DNA from: JANOBJ01 sp031411575
GTDB taxonomy: Bacteria > Pseudomonadota > Gammaproteobacteria > Burkholderiales > Burkholderiaceae_C
Assembly (NCBI GenBank): GCA_031411575.1
Contig: JANOBJ010000347.1
Location: 1-24,110, forward strand
Length of the DNA stretch: 24,110 bases
Reading direction: 5' to 3'
The translations under genes were made by a program, and so were the position numbers. The notes beneath the pieces are model-generated. The model had not been told where the DNA came from. It saw only the letters and a list, made by a program, of their open reading frames with translations, and made no database searches. Positions 14,870 to 22,578 of the stretch are shown in pieces; the first letter of the stretch is position 1; each line of letters starts with the position of its first letter.

Positions 14870-14879
14870 CGCGTGTCCT

Positions 14880-15668
14880 TCAGGCTTCGCTCTGGCGCCG
14901 CTTGCGCGGCCGGCCCGCCAGCAGCCGGTCATACAGCGGGTTGGGCAGCAGGCGCAGCAGCTTGGCCACCACCCCCATCTGCCAGGGGATGACGCGGTAG
15001 CTGGCGCCGGCCTCGATGGCGGCAAAGGCTTTGTCGGCAAATGCCTCGGGCGGCATCAGAAACGGCATCGCGTAGCGGTTTTGCCGGGTCAGCGGCGTAT
15101 CGATGTAGCCGGGGCAGAGCGTGACCACCTTGACGCCGTGCTTGCCGGTGCTCTGGCGCAACTCGCCGCGCAGACTTTCACAGTAGCTGATGACCCCTGC
15201 CTTGCTGGCGCAGTAGGCGCCGTGTCCGGGCAGGCCGCGGATGCCCGCCACGCTGCCAATCCCCACCAGCGCGCCCGAGCGCCGCTGCACCATGCCGTCG
15301 ATGAACGGGTGGAAGGTGGCGGCCATGCCGATGTTGTTGGTGGCGAAGGTGCGCGCCAGCACGTCGATATCGGCGCGCTCGGCGGTATCGATGCCGACGC
15401 TGATGCCGGCGTTGGCGATCACCACGTCAGGCACGCCCTGGGCCGCGAGGCAGGCCTGGCCGGCGGCCACGATGCTGCCGGTGTCGGACACGTCGGCGCT
15501 ATAGATTTTATAGCCGCCCGCATCCAGTCCGCGCGCACCTGCCCAGGTGTCAATCTCGGAAACGCGGCGCGCGACGAGTGCCAGCCGGTAGCCGGCCTGG
15601 TGAAAGCGCCAGGCCAGTGCCTGGCCAATGCCGCTGGAGGCGCCGGTGATGAAGGCCAGTTGGGTCAT
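14880..15668 (-). CDS. Short-chain dehydrogenase/reductase
   Basis: The 262-residue classical SDR begins MTQLAFITGASSGIGQALAW, with the NADP(H)-binding motif TGASSGIG at residues 8-15. The structural motif NAG lies in VVIANAGISVG. The catalytic Ser lies in GIGSVAGIRG and the Tyr/Lys pair in AYCASKAG. The C-terminal CPGYIDTPLT matches the usual PG motif. The substrate is unknown; similar proteins next to LPS genes are often only annotated as oxidoreductases. It follows lptC by 40 bases and precedes sbtA by 10. A mini-repeat copy lies at 15489-15514 and is translated in frame. Confidence 0.93.
   Translation of the reverse strand: MTQLAFITGASSGIGQALAWRFHQAGYRLALVARRVSEIDTWAGARGLDAGGYKIYSADVSDTGSIVAAGQACLAAQGVPDVVIANAGISVGIDTAERADIDVLARTFATNNIGMAATFHPFIDGMVQRRSGALVGIGSVAGIRGLPGHGAYCASKAGVISYCESLRGELRQSTGKHGVKVVTLCPGYIDTPLTRQNRYAMPFLMPPEAFADKAFAAIEAGASYRVIPWQMGVVAKLLRLLPNPLYDRLLAGRPRKRRQSEA
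15489..15514 (-). repeat. AT-rich mini-repeat copy in the SDR gene
   Basis: GCTATAAAATCTATAGC on the minus strand keeps both GCTAT/ATAGC arms and the A-rich loop; the downstream part (GCCGACGTG) is degenerate. Confidence 0.6.
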
Positions 15669-15708
15669 GCGGTGGAGGGGTGGGCGGTGGAAGGGTAAGA
15701 CAGCCGGT

Positions 15709-16335
15709 CTACTTGCCCGTGCGCGGCGCCAGCACGCCCTTGACGCGGCCGCGCAGGTCCATCGAACGCTCCAGGTTGTCATAGGCCATGGTGTCGCCGG
15801 TGAAACGGTCGTTGCCCCGCAACAGGATGACCGGCTGGTTGGAAGTGACGCGCTCCGCATCCAGGAACGCATGCAGGAACTCGCCGCGAAACTCCAGCCG
15901 CGGCAGCACCCGCGCGCCGGGTCCGATCACCGCGTCGCGCACCACCACCGCGTTACCGAACAGCTGGACCTCGGAGCCGTCGCCATTGGACAGCGCGCGG
16001 TTGGCCGTGGCCACCGTCAGGCGCCCGTCGGGGCTGATCGAGCGGATGCGGGCCTGGTCGATCTCCAGCGTGTCGGTATCGGGAAAATGCCGCGCCTCGG
16101 CGCCGAAGACCTCGCTCTTCAGGTGGCCGCGGGCGTCAAAGGTCTTGACCGAGAAGCGCCGCAGAAAATAGTCGGCGTCGTGGGTGGCCGGCCGCTGGCT
16201 TTCGAGCGCCTCCAGCAGCGGCGTGTTGCGCACCAGCCAGTAGGTGCCCAGCGCCAGCAGCCCCATCAGGATCACCGGCAGGTACAGCGCCGAGCGGTCC
16301 CACCCCACGCGAAGCCAGCGGATCGCGATGTTCAT
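15709..16335 (-). CDS. lptC: LptC, LPS export bitopic protein
   Basis: The 208-residue protein has a single N-terminal membrane anchor (SALYLPVILMGLLALGTYWL) followed by a periplasmic beta-jellyroll: DYFLRRFSVKTFDARGHLKS, then EAR-type strands, LFGNAVVVRDA, EFLHAFLDAERVTSNQPVIL and GDTMAYDNLERSMDLRGRV. LptC receives LPS from LptB2FG and passes it to LptA. It starts 7 bases after the kdsC stop, the standard kdsD-kdsC-lptC order. Unlike the common arrangement, lptA, lptB and rpoN do not follow; an SDR gene and sbtA do. ATG 16335 directly precedes the anchor. Confidence 0.92.
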   Translation of the reverse strand: MNIAIRWLRVGWDRSALYLPVILMGLLALGTYWLVRNTPLLEALESQRPATHDADYFLRRFSVKTFDARGHLKSEVFGAEARHFPDTDTLEIDQARIRSISPDGRLTVATANRALSNGDGSEVQLFGNAVVVRDAVIGPGARVLPRLEFRGEFLHAFLDAERVTSNQPVILLRGNDRFTGDTMAYDNLERSMDLRGRVKGVLAPRTGK

Positions 16336-16342
16336 GCCGCGC

Positions 16343-16906
16343 TCACGGAACGCTTGCGGGATCGGCCCCGTCGTGCGCAGCCAGCAGCGATGCATAGCGG
16401 CCACTGGCCACCAGCAGCAGATCGCAAAATTCGCGCGCAGCACCTTCGCCGCCACGCAGCGCGGTCACGTGGTGCGCCGCCGCCTTGGCTTCCGCGTGGG
16501 CATTGGCGGGCGCGCAGGCCAGCGCGCACCGGCGCATGACCGGCAGGTCGGGCCAGTCGTCGCCGATGGCCGCGGCCTGCGTCCAGTCGAACCCGAGCGC
16601 CTGCAGCGTCTGCTCGGCCGCCGGGCGCTTGTCCTCGGTACCAAAGTGCGCTTGGGTGATGCCGAGCGCCTGCAGCCGCACGCGCAGCGGTTGGGAATCG
16701 CGCCCGGTGATCACCACGGGCGTGATTCCCACTTGCTGCAGCAGCTTGAGGCCTTGACCATCCAGCGTGTGAAAGCGCTTGAGGGTTTCGCCGTGCTCGG
16801 TGAAGTACAGCCCGCCGTCGGTCAGCACGCCATCGACATCGAAAAACGCCACGCGCACGCCCTGGGCGCGCAGCAGCAGTTCGGGCTCGAAAGTCAGGGC
16901 GGGCAT
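16343..16906 (-). CDS. kdsC: 3-deoxy-D-manno-octulosonate 8-phosphate phosphatase KdsC
   Basis: The 187-residue HAD-family phosphatase releases phosphate from Kdo-8-P to give Kdo for lipid A inner core. Motif I is FFDVDGVLTDGGLYFTEHGE with the two catalytic Asp residues near 22 and 24. Motif II is VITGRDS, motif III the Lys in FGTEDKRPA, and motif IV IGDDWPDLPVM. It lacks a large cap domain, as usual for tetrameric KdsC. Spacing to kdsD is 10 bases and to lptC 7 bases, a tight operon. Confidence 0.95.
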   Translation of the reverse strand: MPALTFEPELLLRAQGVRVAFFDVDGVLTDGGLYFTEHGETLKRFHTLDGQGLKLLQQVGITPVVITGRDSQPLRVRLQALGITQAHFGTEDKRPAAEQTLQALGFDWTQAAAIGDDWPDLPVMRRCALACAPANAHAEAKAAAHHVTALRGGEGAAREFCDLLLVASGRYASLLAAHDGADPASVP

Positions 16907-16916
16907 CGACAGGCTT

Positions 16917-17894
16917 CTAGATGACTTTGGCGCGCATCAGGTCGTTGGTATTGAGAGCGCCGCACAGCACGCCACGGTCATCAACGACCAGCACACTGGT
17001 GATGCGGTGACGCTCCATCAACTCGACGGCCTCAACCGCGAGCGCATCGGCACGGATGGTGCGGGGGTTGGGGTGCATCACGTCGCGCGGCGTCGTGTGG
17101 CGCAGATCCACGCCTTTTTCGATCAGTCGGCGCAGATCGCCGTCGGTGAAGATGCCCACCACCCGGCCTTCGGCATCGACCACCGCTGACGCGCCCAGCC
17201 CCTTGGCGCTCATTTCGCGCATCAGCTCGCTGAAACTGCTGTCGGGGCCAACCTTGGGCACCCCGGCGCCTGCGCGCATCAGGTCGCTCACATGCGTCAA
17301 CAGCTTGCGGCCGAGCGAGCCGCCCGGGTGCGAGCGCGCAAAATCCTCGGCCTTGAAGCCGCGGGCGTCCAGCAGCGCCACCGCCAGCGCATCGCCCATC
17401 ACCATCTGCGCAGTGGTGCTGGCGGTGGGCGCCAGATTGAGCGGGCAGGCTTCTTTTTCGACACCAGTGTCCAACGTGATGTCGGCGTGTTGCGCCAGCG
17501 TGGAGCCGGCGTTGCCGGTCATCGCGATCATCGGCACGCCCAGCCGCTTGACCACCGGCAGCAGCACCGTGAGTTCGTTGACTTCGCCGGAGTTGGAGAT
17601 CGCCAGCACCAGATCGACGGTCTTGATCATGCCCAGGTCGCCGTGGCTGGCTTCGGCCGGGTGCACGAACATCGCGGCCGTGCCGGTGGAGGCCAGCGTG
17701 GCCGCGATCTTGCGCCCCACATGGCCGCTCTTGCCCATGCCCATCACGACCACGCGGCCGCGCACCGCCAGCATCAGCTCCACCGCGCGGGCAAATGATG
17801 CTCCGAGGCGGGGTTTGAGCCCCAGAACAGCGGCGGCTTCGATGTCGAAGGTCTCGCGCGCCAGACGCAGCGCTTTTTCGGGGTCGAAGGTCAT
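16917..17894 (-). CDS. kdsD: Arabinose-5-phosphate isomerase KdsD (KpsF/GutQ family)
   Basis: The 325-residue enzyme converts ribulose-5-phosphate to arabinose-5-phosphate, the first step to Kdo. The SIS domain (about residues 35-185) has VVVMGMGKSGHVGRKIAATL, FVHPAEASHGDLGM and LAISNSGEVNELT, with catalytic His and Lys in conserved places. Two CBS domains follow (LLTHVSDLMRAG and TPRDVMHPNPRTI). ATG 17894 was taken; an ATG at 17903 giving MSPMTF is equally possible, and neither has a good ribosome-binding site. It heads the minus-strand operon with kdsC and lptC and is divergent from the Kef antiporter with only 45 bases between them. Confidence 0.94.
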   Translation of the reverse strand: MTFDPEKALRLARETFDIEAAAVLGLKPRLGASFARAVELMLAVRGRVVVMGMGKSGHVGRKIAATLASTGTAAMFVHPAEASHGDLGMIKTVDLVLAISNSGEVNELTVLLPVVKRLGVPMIAMTGNAGSTLAQHADITLDTGVEKEACPLNLAPTASTTAQMVMGDALAVALLDARGFKAEDFARSHPGGSLGRKLLTHVSDLMRAGAGVPKVGPDSSFSELMREMSAKGLGASAVVDAEGRVVGIFTDGDLRRLIEKGVDLRHTTPRDVMHPNPRTIRADALAVEAVELMERHRITSVLVVDDRGVLCGALNTNDLMRAKVI

Positions 17895-17939
17895 TGGCGA
17901 CATTCTATCGACGGGCACCATGCTTGCTACTATCCGCGC
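17895..17939. promoter_or_regulatory. 45-base divergent promoter region between kdsD and the Kef antiporter
   Basis: A plus-strand TACTAT (17928-17933) lies 6 bases before the antiporter ATG, and a minus-strand TAGAAT (17902-17907) lies 7 bases before the kdsD ATG 17894. If both act as -10 elements, both mRNAs would be leaderless or nearly so. The -35 elements are poor, so this is a tentative reading. Confidence 0.35.
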
Positions 17940-19925
17940 ATGACCTCGCTGGAGCTGACACTGCTGTACCTGCTGGCCGCCGTGCTCGGGGTGGTGGCGT
18001 GCCGTTCGCTCAAGCTGCCGCCGATGCTGGGCTACCTGGCGGTGGGCGTGGTGATCGGGCCCAACGCGCTGGCGCTGGCGCAGAACTCGCAGGCCATCCA
18101 GCACCTGGGCGAGTTTGGCGTGGTCTTCCTGATGTTCGTGATCGGGCTGGAGTTCAACCTGTCCAAGCTGCGCGCGATGCGCACCCATGTGTTCGGCCTC
18201 GGCCTGTTCCAGGTGGTGCTGACCGTGCTGCTGGGCACCGTGGCCGCGCTGGTGCTGGGCGCGCTGGCGCCGGCTTTCTGGAAGATGAGCTGGCAAACGG
18301 CGCTGGCGCTGTCGGGCGCGCTGGCCATGAGCAGCACGGCGGTGGTGGTGAAGCTGATGTCCGAGCGACTCGAAATGGAGTCCGAGCACGGCAAACGCAT
18401 CATGGGGGTGCTGCTGTTTCAGGATCTGGCCGTGGTGCCGCTGCTGGTGCTGATCCCCGCGCTCGGTTCCAAGCCCGAGGTGCTGTTCTCGGCGCTGGCG
18501 GTGGCCTCGCTCAAAGCGGCGGTGTTGATCACGGTACTGCTGGTGGGTGGTCAGCGGGTGATGCGCTGGTGGCTCACGCTGGTGGCGCGCCGCAAAAGCG
18601 ACGAACTGTTCGTGCTGAACCTGCTGCTGATCACGCTCGGGCTGGCCTGGCTGACCGAAATGGCAGGCCTGAGCCTGGCACTCGGCGCGTTCATCGCCGG
18701 CATGCTGGTTTCCGAGACCGAATACAAGCACCAGGTGGAGACCGACATCCGGCCATTCCACGACGTGCTGCTGGGGCTGTTCTTCATCACCATCGGCATG
18801 CTGCTCGACTGGCGGCTGGTGCTGGATCGCTGGCCGATGGTGCTGGTGCTGCTGACCCTGCCGGTGCTGTTCAAGCTGGTGCTGGTGACGGTGCTGGCGC
18901 GGGTTTTTGGCGCCACCAGCGGGGTGGCGCTACGCACCGGCCTGTACCTGGCGCAGGCCGGCGAGTTCGGCTTTGTGCTGCTGGCGCTGGCCCAGACCAA
19001 TGCACTGGTGCCGCCGTCGCTGCTCAACCCGATTCTGGCCAGCATGGTGCTGTCGATGCTGGCCACGCCGTTCATCATCATGTACAGCAACCGCATCGTG
19101 ATGAAGCTGGTGAGCAGTGAGTGGCTGCAGCAATCGCTGCAGATGACCACCATCGCGCGCAAATCCATCAACACCAGCAAGCACGTGATCATCTGTGGCT
19201 ACGGGCGTTGCGGCCAGAACCTGGCGCGCATGCTCGACGGCGAAGGCATCCCCTACATGGCGCTCGACCTGGACCCCGACCGCGTGCGCCAGGCAGCCGC
19301 AGCCGGTGATTCTGTGGTGTTTGGCGACGCCGCGCGGCTGCAGGCGCTGATTGCCGCCGGGTTGGCGCGCGCCAGCGCGGTGGTGGTGACCTACCTGGAC
19401 GTGGCCGGCGCGATCAAGGTGCTGGCCCACGCGCGCGCCCACGCGCCGCAGGTGCCGGTCATCGTGCGCACGCAGGACGACCGCGATCTGGAAAAACTGC
19501 GGCGCGCGGGCGCCACCGAGGTGGTGCCCGAGGCCATTGAGGGCAGCCTGATGCTGGCCAGCCACGCGCTGGCGCTGGTGGGGGTGCCGATGCGCCGCGT
19601 GATCCGGCTGGTGCAGGACCAGCGCGACGAGCGCTACAACCTGTTGCGCGGCTACTTCCACGGCGCTGATGACGACACGGCCGATGAGGTGGACCAGGAG
19701 CGCCTGTCGACGCTCACGCTGCCGCTGGGCGCCCGCTCGATCGGACGTGCGCTCAGCCATCTGGCGCTGCACGCGGTTGGGGTGCGGGTGGTCAGCCTGC
19801 GCCGCGTCAACGGCAAGGCGATCACGCCCAGCGACGACCTGCTGCTGGAGGACGGCGATACGCTGGTGCTGTCGGGTCGCCAGGCGCCGCTGGCGCTCGC
19901 CGAAGAGAAGCTGCTGCGCGGCTGA
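17940..19925 (+). CDS. Monovalent cation:proton antiporter of the CPA2 family with RCK (TrkA) domains
   Basis: The 661-residue protein has an N-terminal transport domain of about 12 helices (residues 1-385). It starts with MTSLELTLLYLLAAVLGVVA and shows GYLAVGVVIGP, LMFVIGLEFNLSKL, LAMSSTAVVVKLM, LLFQDLAVVPLLV and GLYLAQAGEFGFVLL, the Kef/Nha-type exchange motifs. A TrkA-N (RCK) nucleotide-binding domain follows: HVIICGYGRCGQNLARMLD, then VVFGDA. A TrkA-C domain ends the protein (GARSIGRAL, DDLLLEDGDTLVLSG). This is the KefB/KefC or YbaL architecture, with probable K+/H+ or Na+/H+ exchange gated by NAD(H) or nucleotide. No KefF/KefG-type ancillary subunit is adjacent. Linkage to kdsD is common in Burkholderiales. 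Confidence 0.93.
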   Translation: MTSLELTLLYLLAAVLGVVACRSLKLPPMLGYLAVGVVIGPNALALAQNSQAIQHLGEFGVVFLMFVIGLEFNLSKLRAMRTHVFGLGLFQVVLTVLLGTVAALVLGALAPAFWKMSWQTALALSGALAMSSTAVVVKLMSERLEMESEHGKRIMGVLLFQDLAVVPLLVLIPALGSKPEVLFSALAVASLKAAVLITVLLVGGQRVMRWWLTLVARRKSDELFVLNLLLITLGLAWLTEMAGLSLALGAFIAGMLVSETEYKHQVETDIRPFHDVLLGLFFITIGMLLDWRLVLDRWPMVLVLLTLPVLFKLVLVTVLARVFGATSGVALRTGLYLAQAGEFGFVLLALAQTNALVPPSLLNPILASMVLSMLATPFIIMYSNRIVMKLVSSEWLQQSLQMTTIARKSINTSKHVIICGYGRCGQNLARMLDGEGIPYMALDLDPDRVRQAAAAGDSVVFGDAARLQALIAAGLARASAVVVTYLDVAGAIKVLAHARAHAPQVPVIVRTQDDRDLEKLRRAGATEVVPEAIEGSLMLASHALALVGVPMRRVIRLVQDQRDERYNLLRGYFHGADDDTADEVDQERLSTLTLPLGARSIGRALSHLALHAVGVRVVSLRRVNGKAITPSDDLLLEDGDTLVLSGRQAPLALAEEKLLRG

Positions 19926-19966
19926 GCCGTTTATCGTCCCCGTCTTTGCATCGAAAGGATCTTCCC

Positions 19967-20512
19967 ATGCGCCGTCGAGAAGCCCTTGTTGGCCTTGCCG
20001 CTACCACGCTGCACGGCATGGCCGCCGCGCAGGACATCGATGCGTTGTTGCGGACCGGCGGTTGCGCCGTGTTGCTGCGGCACGCGCAGACCGTGCCCGG
20101 TATCGGCGATCCGCCGGGCTTTCGCGTCGATTTTTGCAGCACGCAGCGCAACCTGAGTGAAGAAGGGCGGGCCGATGCGCGCCGTATTGGCGAGTGGTTC
20201 AAAGCCCGCCAGTTCAAGCCGCGCGCGGTACGCTCCAGCGCGTGGTGCCGCTGCCGGGACACGGCTGATCTGGCCTTCGGCCGGCACATCATCTGGACCG
20301 CGCTGAACTCGACCTTTGGCGACCGCGTGCTGCAGCCCGACCAGAGCGCCGAGGTCAAGGCCGCCCTGGCGCGCGTGCCATCCGGCCAGTTCGACGTGTG
20401 GGTCACACACCAGGTCAACATCTCGGCCCTGACGGGTGAGGGCCCGGCGATGGGCGAAGCCTTCATCCTCGATGCAAAGGGCACAATCATGGCCCGCACC
20501 CGATTCGCGTGA
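19967..20512 (+). CDS. Exported histidine phosphatase-superfamily protein
   Basis: The 181-residue protein has a short signal peptide (MRRREALVGLAATTLHGMAA) with an Arg-rich start that resembles but does not clearly match a Tat motif. The phosphoglycerate-mutase-like fold is shown by VLLRHAQT, where the catalytic RH pair is followed by Ala instead of the usual Gly. NLSEEGRADARRIGEWF, VRSSAWCRCRDTADLAF and the second catalytic His in WVTHQVNIS follow. The substrate is unknown. ATG 19967 follows AAAGGA with 7-base spacing. It ends 3 bases before apt, so the two are probably co-transcribed. Confidence 0.88.
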   Translation: MRRREALVGLAATTLHGMAAAQDIDALLRTGGCAVLLRHAQTVPGIGDPPGFRVDFCSTQRNLSEEGRADARRIGEWFKARQFKPRAVRSSAWCRCRDTADLAFGRHIIWTALNSTFGDRVLQPDQSAEVKAALARVPSGQFDVWVTHQVNISALTGEGPAMGEAFILDAKGTIMARTRFA

Positions 20513-20515
20513 GCC

Positions 20516-21070
20516 ATGCCCCACCTCGACGTCAACCAGTATTTGAAGCACCACATCCGAACCGTGCCGGACTGGCCGGCACCGGGCGTACAGTTTCGCG
20601 ACATCACGCCGTTGCTGCAGGACCCAAAGGTGTTTCGGGTGCTGATCGATGCCTTCGTGCACCGCTACATGGACCGGGCGCTGCGACCCGACGTGGTGGC
20701 GGGCCTGGATGCGCGGGGCTTCATTCTGGGAGCGGTCGTGGCCTATGAACTCAACGTCGGTTTCGTGCCGATCCGCAAGAAAGGCAAGCTGCCGTTCACC
20801 ACGGTGGAGGAAACCTACGAACTGGAGTACGGCAGCGCGACGGTCGAGTTGCACACCGACGCCGTGAAGCCGGGCGACCGGGTGCTGCTGATCGATGACC
20901 TGATCGCCACCGGCGGCACCATGATGGCCGGCCGGCGACTGCTGGAGAAGCTGGGCGCCACGGTGGTCGAGGGCGCCGCGATTGTCGATTTGCCCGAACT
21001 TGGCGGCTCGGCCAAGCTGCGCGCCTCGGGCCTGTCGCTGTACACGCTGGTGGATTTCGCCGGGCATTGA
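20516..21070 (+). CDS. apt: Adenine phosphoribosyltransferase
   Basis: The 184-residue enzyme converts adenine and PRPP to AMP in purine salvage. The N-terminal DWPAPGVQFRDITPLLQDPK and GLDARGFILGAVVAYEL, the flexible loop PIRKKGKLP and the PRPP-binding motif VLLIDDLIATGGTMMAG are all typical of Apt. Length matches the family. The start lies 3 bases after the phosphatase stop with no clear ribosome-binding site of its own, which suggests translational coupling. Confidence 0.96.
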   Translation: MPHLDVNQYLKHHIRTVPDWPAPGVQFRDITPLLQDPKVFRVLIDAFVHRYMDRALRPDVVAGLDARGFILGAVVAYELNVGFVPIRKKGKLPFTTVEETYELEYGSATVELHTDAVKPGDRVLLIDDLIATGGTMMAGRRLLEKLGATVVEGAAIVDLPELGGSAKLRASGLSLYTLVDFAGH

Positions 21071-21097
21071 GCCGGCGCAGGCTGACCGAGGCTTTTG

Positions 21098-21112
21098 TCC
21101 CCGACGCGGGGA
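21098..21112. terminator. Hairpin between convergent apt and the unknown gene
   Basis: TCCCC (21098-21102) and GGGGA (21108-21112) form a 5-base stem with a 5-base loop in the 42-base convergent gap. No T run follows, so it is only a candidate bidirectional terminator. Confidence 0.4.
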
Positions 21113-21769
21113 TCAGTGCAGGTCGCCGTACTGGGTGTTGCTCAGCGCTGGCGCGATCCGCTCGCGCGCTCCCGGCGATTGCTGCGAAGGGCCCTGCTCG
21201 GTATCTTCATAACCGGTCGTCTGCAGGGTGTAGCTGCGCTCGGGCACCACGGGTGCGACCGCTTCGCGCGGGACAAACGGCGGCAGCCGAGACGGGCGGT
21301 GTGGCAACACCGAGCGCAGCGCGGTGGAGGTGGGCGACCGCGGCGCCACAAAGGCGGTCTGCTCGGCGATACGCCAGTAAACGGCTTTCACGACCACCTG
21401 GTGCCGGGCCTTGTCGTTGCGCGCCACCAGGCTTTCAATCCAGTTGTACTGCTCCTGACCGCCGTCCAGCTTGTCGGCCAGATCGATCATGACCACAAAC
21501 TCGGTCGCCTCGCGGTTGGTGGACAGCACCTTGAACTTGTAGCGCGACGACAGCACGCCCGCGCCGACCATTGCCTCGCGCACCGCGCCGTACAGGGCCT
21601 CGCGCTGCGCCGAGCGCCCGGTCTTCTCGGGCATGGGCTGGTCGCCGGGCGACGGTGTGGTGCGCACCGGGATGCGCTGCTCAGGCGGCGTGGCAGCGAT
21701 CTGGTCGAAGCCGGGTTCGATGGGACCGGCAGACCGTGATTTTCCGAACAATCGTGACACCGAGAACAT
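21113..21769 (-). CDS. Conserved-looking protein of unknown function
   Basis: I do not recognise a family for this 218-residue protein. It begins MFSVSRLFGKSRSAGPIEPG. No signal peptide or membrane segment is visible. The central part (about residues 55-150) looks folded, with EALYGAVREAMVGAGVLSSR, YKFKVLSTNREATEFVVMID and QVVVKAVYWRIAEQTAFVA, an alternation of helix and strands. The N terminus and the Pro/Arg/Ser-rich C terminus look disordered. ATG 21769 was chosen over an ATG at 21826, which lies upstream of a likely promoter region holding the palindrome GATTGCAATC. Codon use looks like its neighbours, and the long minus-strand frame is uninterrupted, so it is probably a real gene. Confidence 0.75.
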   Translation of the reverse strand: MFSVSRLFGKSRSAGPIEPGFDQIAATPPEQRIPVRTTPSPGDQPMPEKTGRSAQREALYGAVREAMVGAGVLSSRYKFKVLSTNREATEFVVMIDLADKLDGGQEQYNWIESLVARNDKARHQVVVKAVYWRIAEQTAFVAPRSPTSTALRSVLPHRPSRLPPFVPREAVAPVVPERSYTLQTTGYEDTEQGPSQQSPGARERIAPALSNTQYGDLH

Positions 21770-21918
21770 TCGCCTGACCCTTGTTTTTTTGTTGTACGCG
21801 ACCTGATTGCAATCAAGCCTCTTCATTGCAGTGTACGGTGCTTGTGGGGCTTATGCACCACCTGTCGGGGCGCAACCCGTGACGCCAGGTTACAGCGTGG
21901 AACGATTTGTGTCCGGGG

Positions 21919-22410
21919 TCAGGTCACGGCGGCCCGCTTGGGCTTGTTGGCGAGGCGTTTGGCCACCACCGCGCCGAGCGCCATGGCCAGATCCAGCGCC
22001 ACCACGGGCTGACGATTGCCCATTTCCGTGAAGCGGATCGGCGTCAGGCCCCAGAGCTTGCAGGGACCGGTCGCCACCACGCTGGCGTTGCGCGGCAGCC
22101 GGGAAAAGAAGGCGCCTTCGCCCACCACCGAGCCGGCATTGACCATGGCCAGCGTCATGTGGCCTTCGTCGTCCTCGACGTGCACGCTCAGGGCGCCACT
22201 CTCCACCAGGTAGACGGTGCGGTCGGTGCCGCCCTGGTCAATCAACACCTGGGAAGGGCTGAGCGCAAACGGCTGCAGGTAGCTGCCCAGCACTTCCCAC
22301 TGGGCGGCGTTGAGGGTCAGGTTCAGGCTGTCGTAGCTGTTGCCGTGTGCGAACACCTGGGCGAGTTCCTGGACACTGAATTTGGCGTTGGTGGATGACG
22401 GAATGCTCAT
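21919..22410 (-). CDS. Stand-alone cyclic nucleotide-binding domain protein
   Basis: The 163-residue protein begins MSIPSSTNAKFSVQELAQVF. A cNMP-binding beta-roll spans about residues 35-145: LQPFALSPSQVLIDQGGTDR, VYLVESGALSVHV and the phosphate-binding cassette VVGEGAFFSRLPRNASVVA, where the Glu and Arg that bind the cyclic nucleotide are present. No helix-turn-helix follows; the chain ends with a helix and VVAKRLANKPKRAAVT. It therefore is not a CRP-type DNA-binding regulator but a possible ligand-binding subunit. It lies 168 bases after mnmE on the same strand. No good ribosome-binding site is visible before ATG 22410. Confidence 0.85.
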   Translation of the reverse strand: MSIPSSTNAKFSVQELAQVFAHGNSYDSLNLTLNAAQWEVLGSYLQPFALSPSQVLIDQGGTDRTVYLVESGALSVHVEDDEGHMTLAMVNAGSVVGEGAFFSRLPRNASVVATGPCKLWGLTPIRFTEMGNRQPVVALDLAMALGAVVAKRLANKPKRAAVT

Positions 22411-22578
22411 GATGAAGCTGACGGTAGTGGGACGCTCGCCCCACCACAAGCGAAGTTTGGGCTGGGTTACAAATATTACAACGCAAGCCCCAACGGGAGT
22501 AGATTTTTCGCAACTCTGCGCGGCGCTTTGGCGGCCCATCGCCCCCACACACCAAAGCGGTGCGGGCGCCCGCCAGTC

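Noticed and set aside
11943..21902. A shared 12-mer TTACAGCGTGGA at 11943 and 21891
   Set aside because: Several 12-base matches are expected by chance in 24 kb, and the flanks are unrelated.
21789..21918. Possible small RNA or gene between the unknown protein and the cyclic-nucleotide-binding gene
   Set aside because: Only a GATTGCAATC palindrome and a GGTGC/GCACC inverted repeat are visible; no promoter-terminator pair or coding frame supports a gene.
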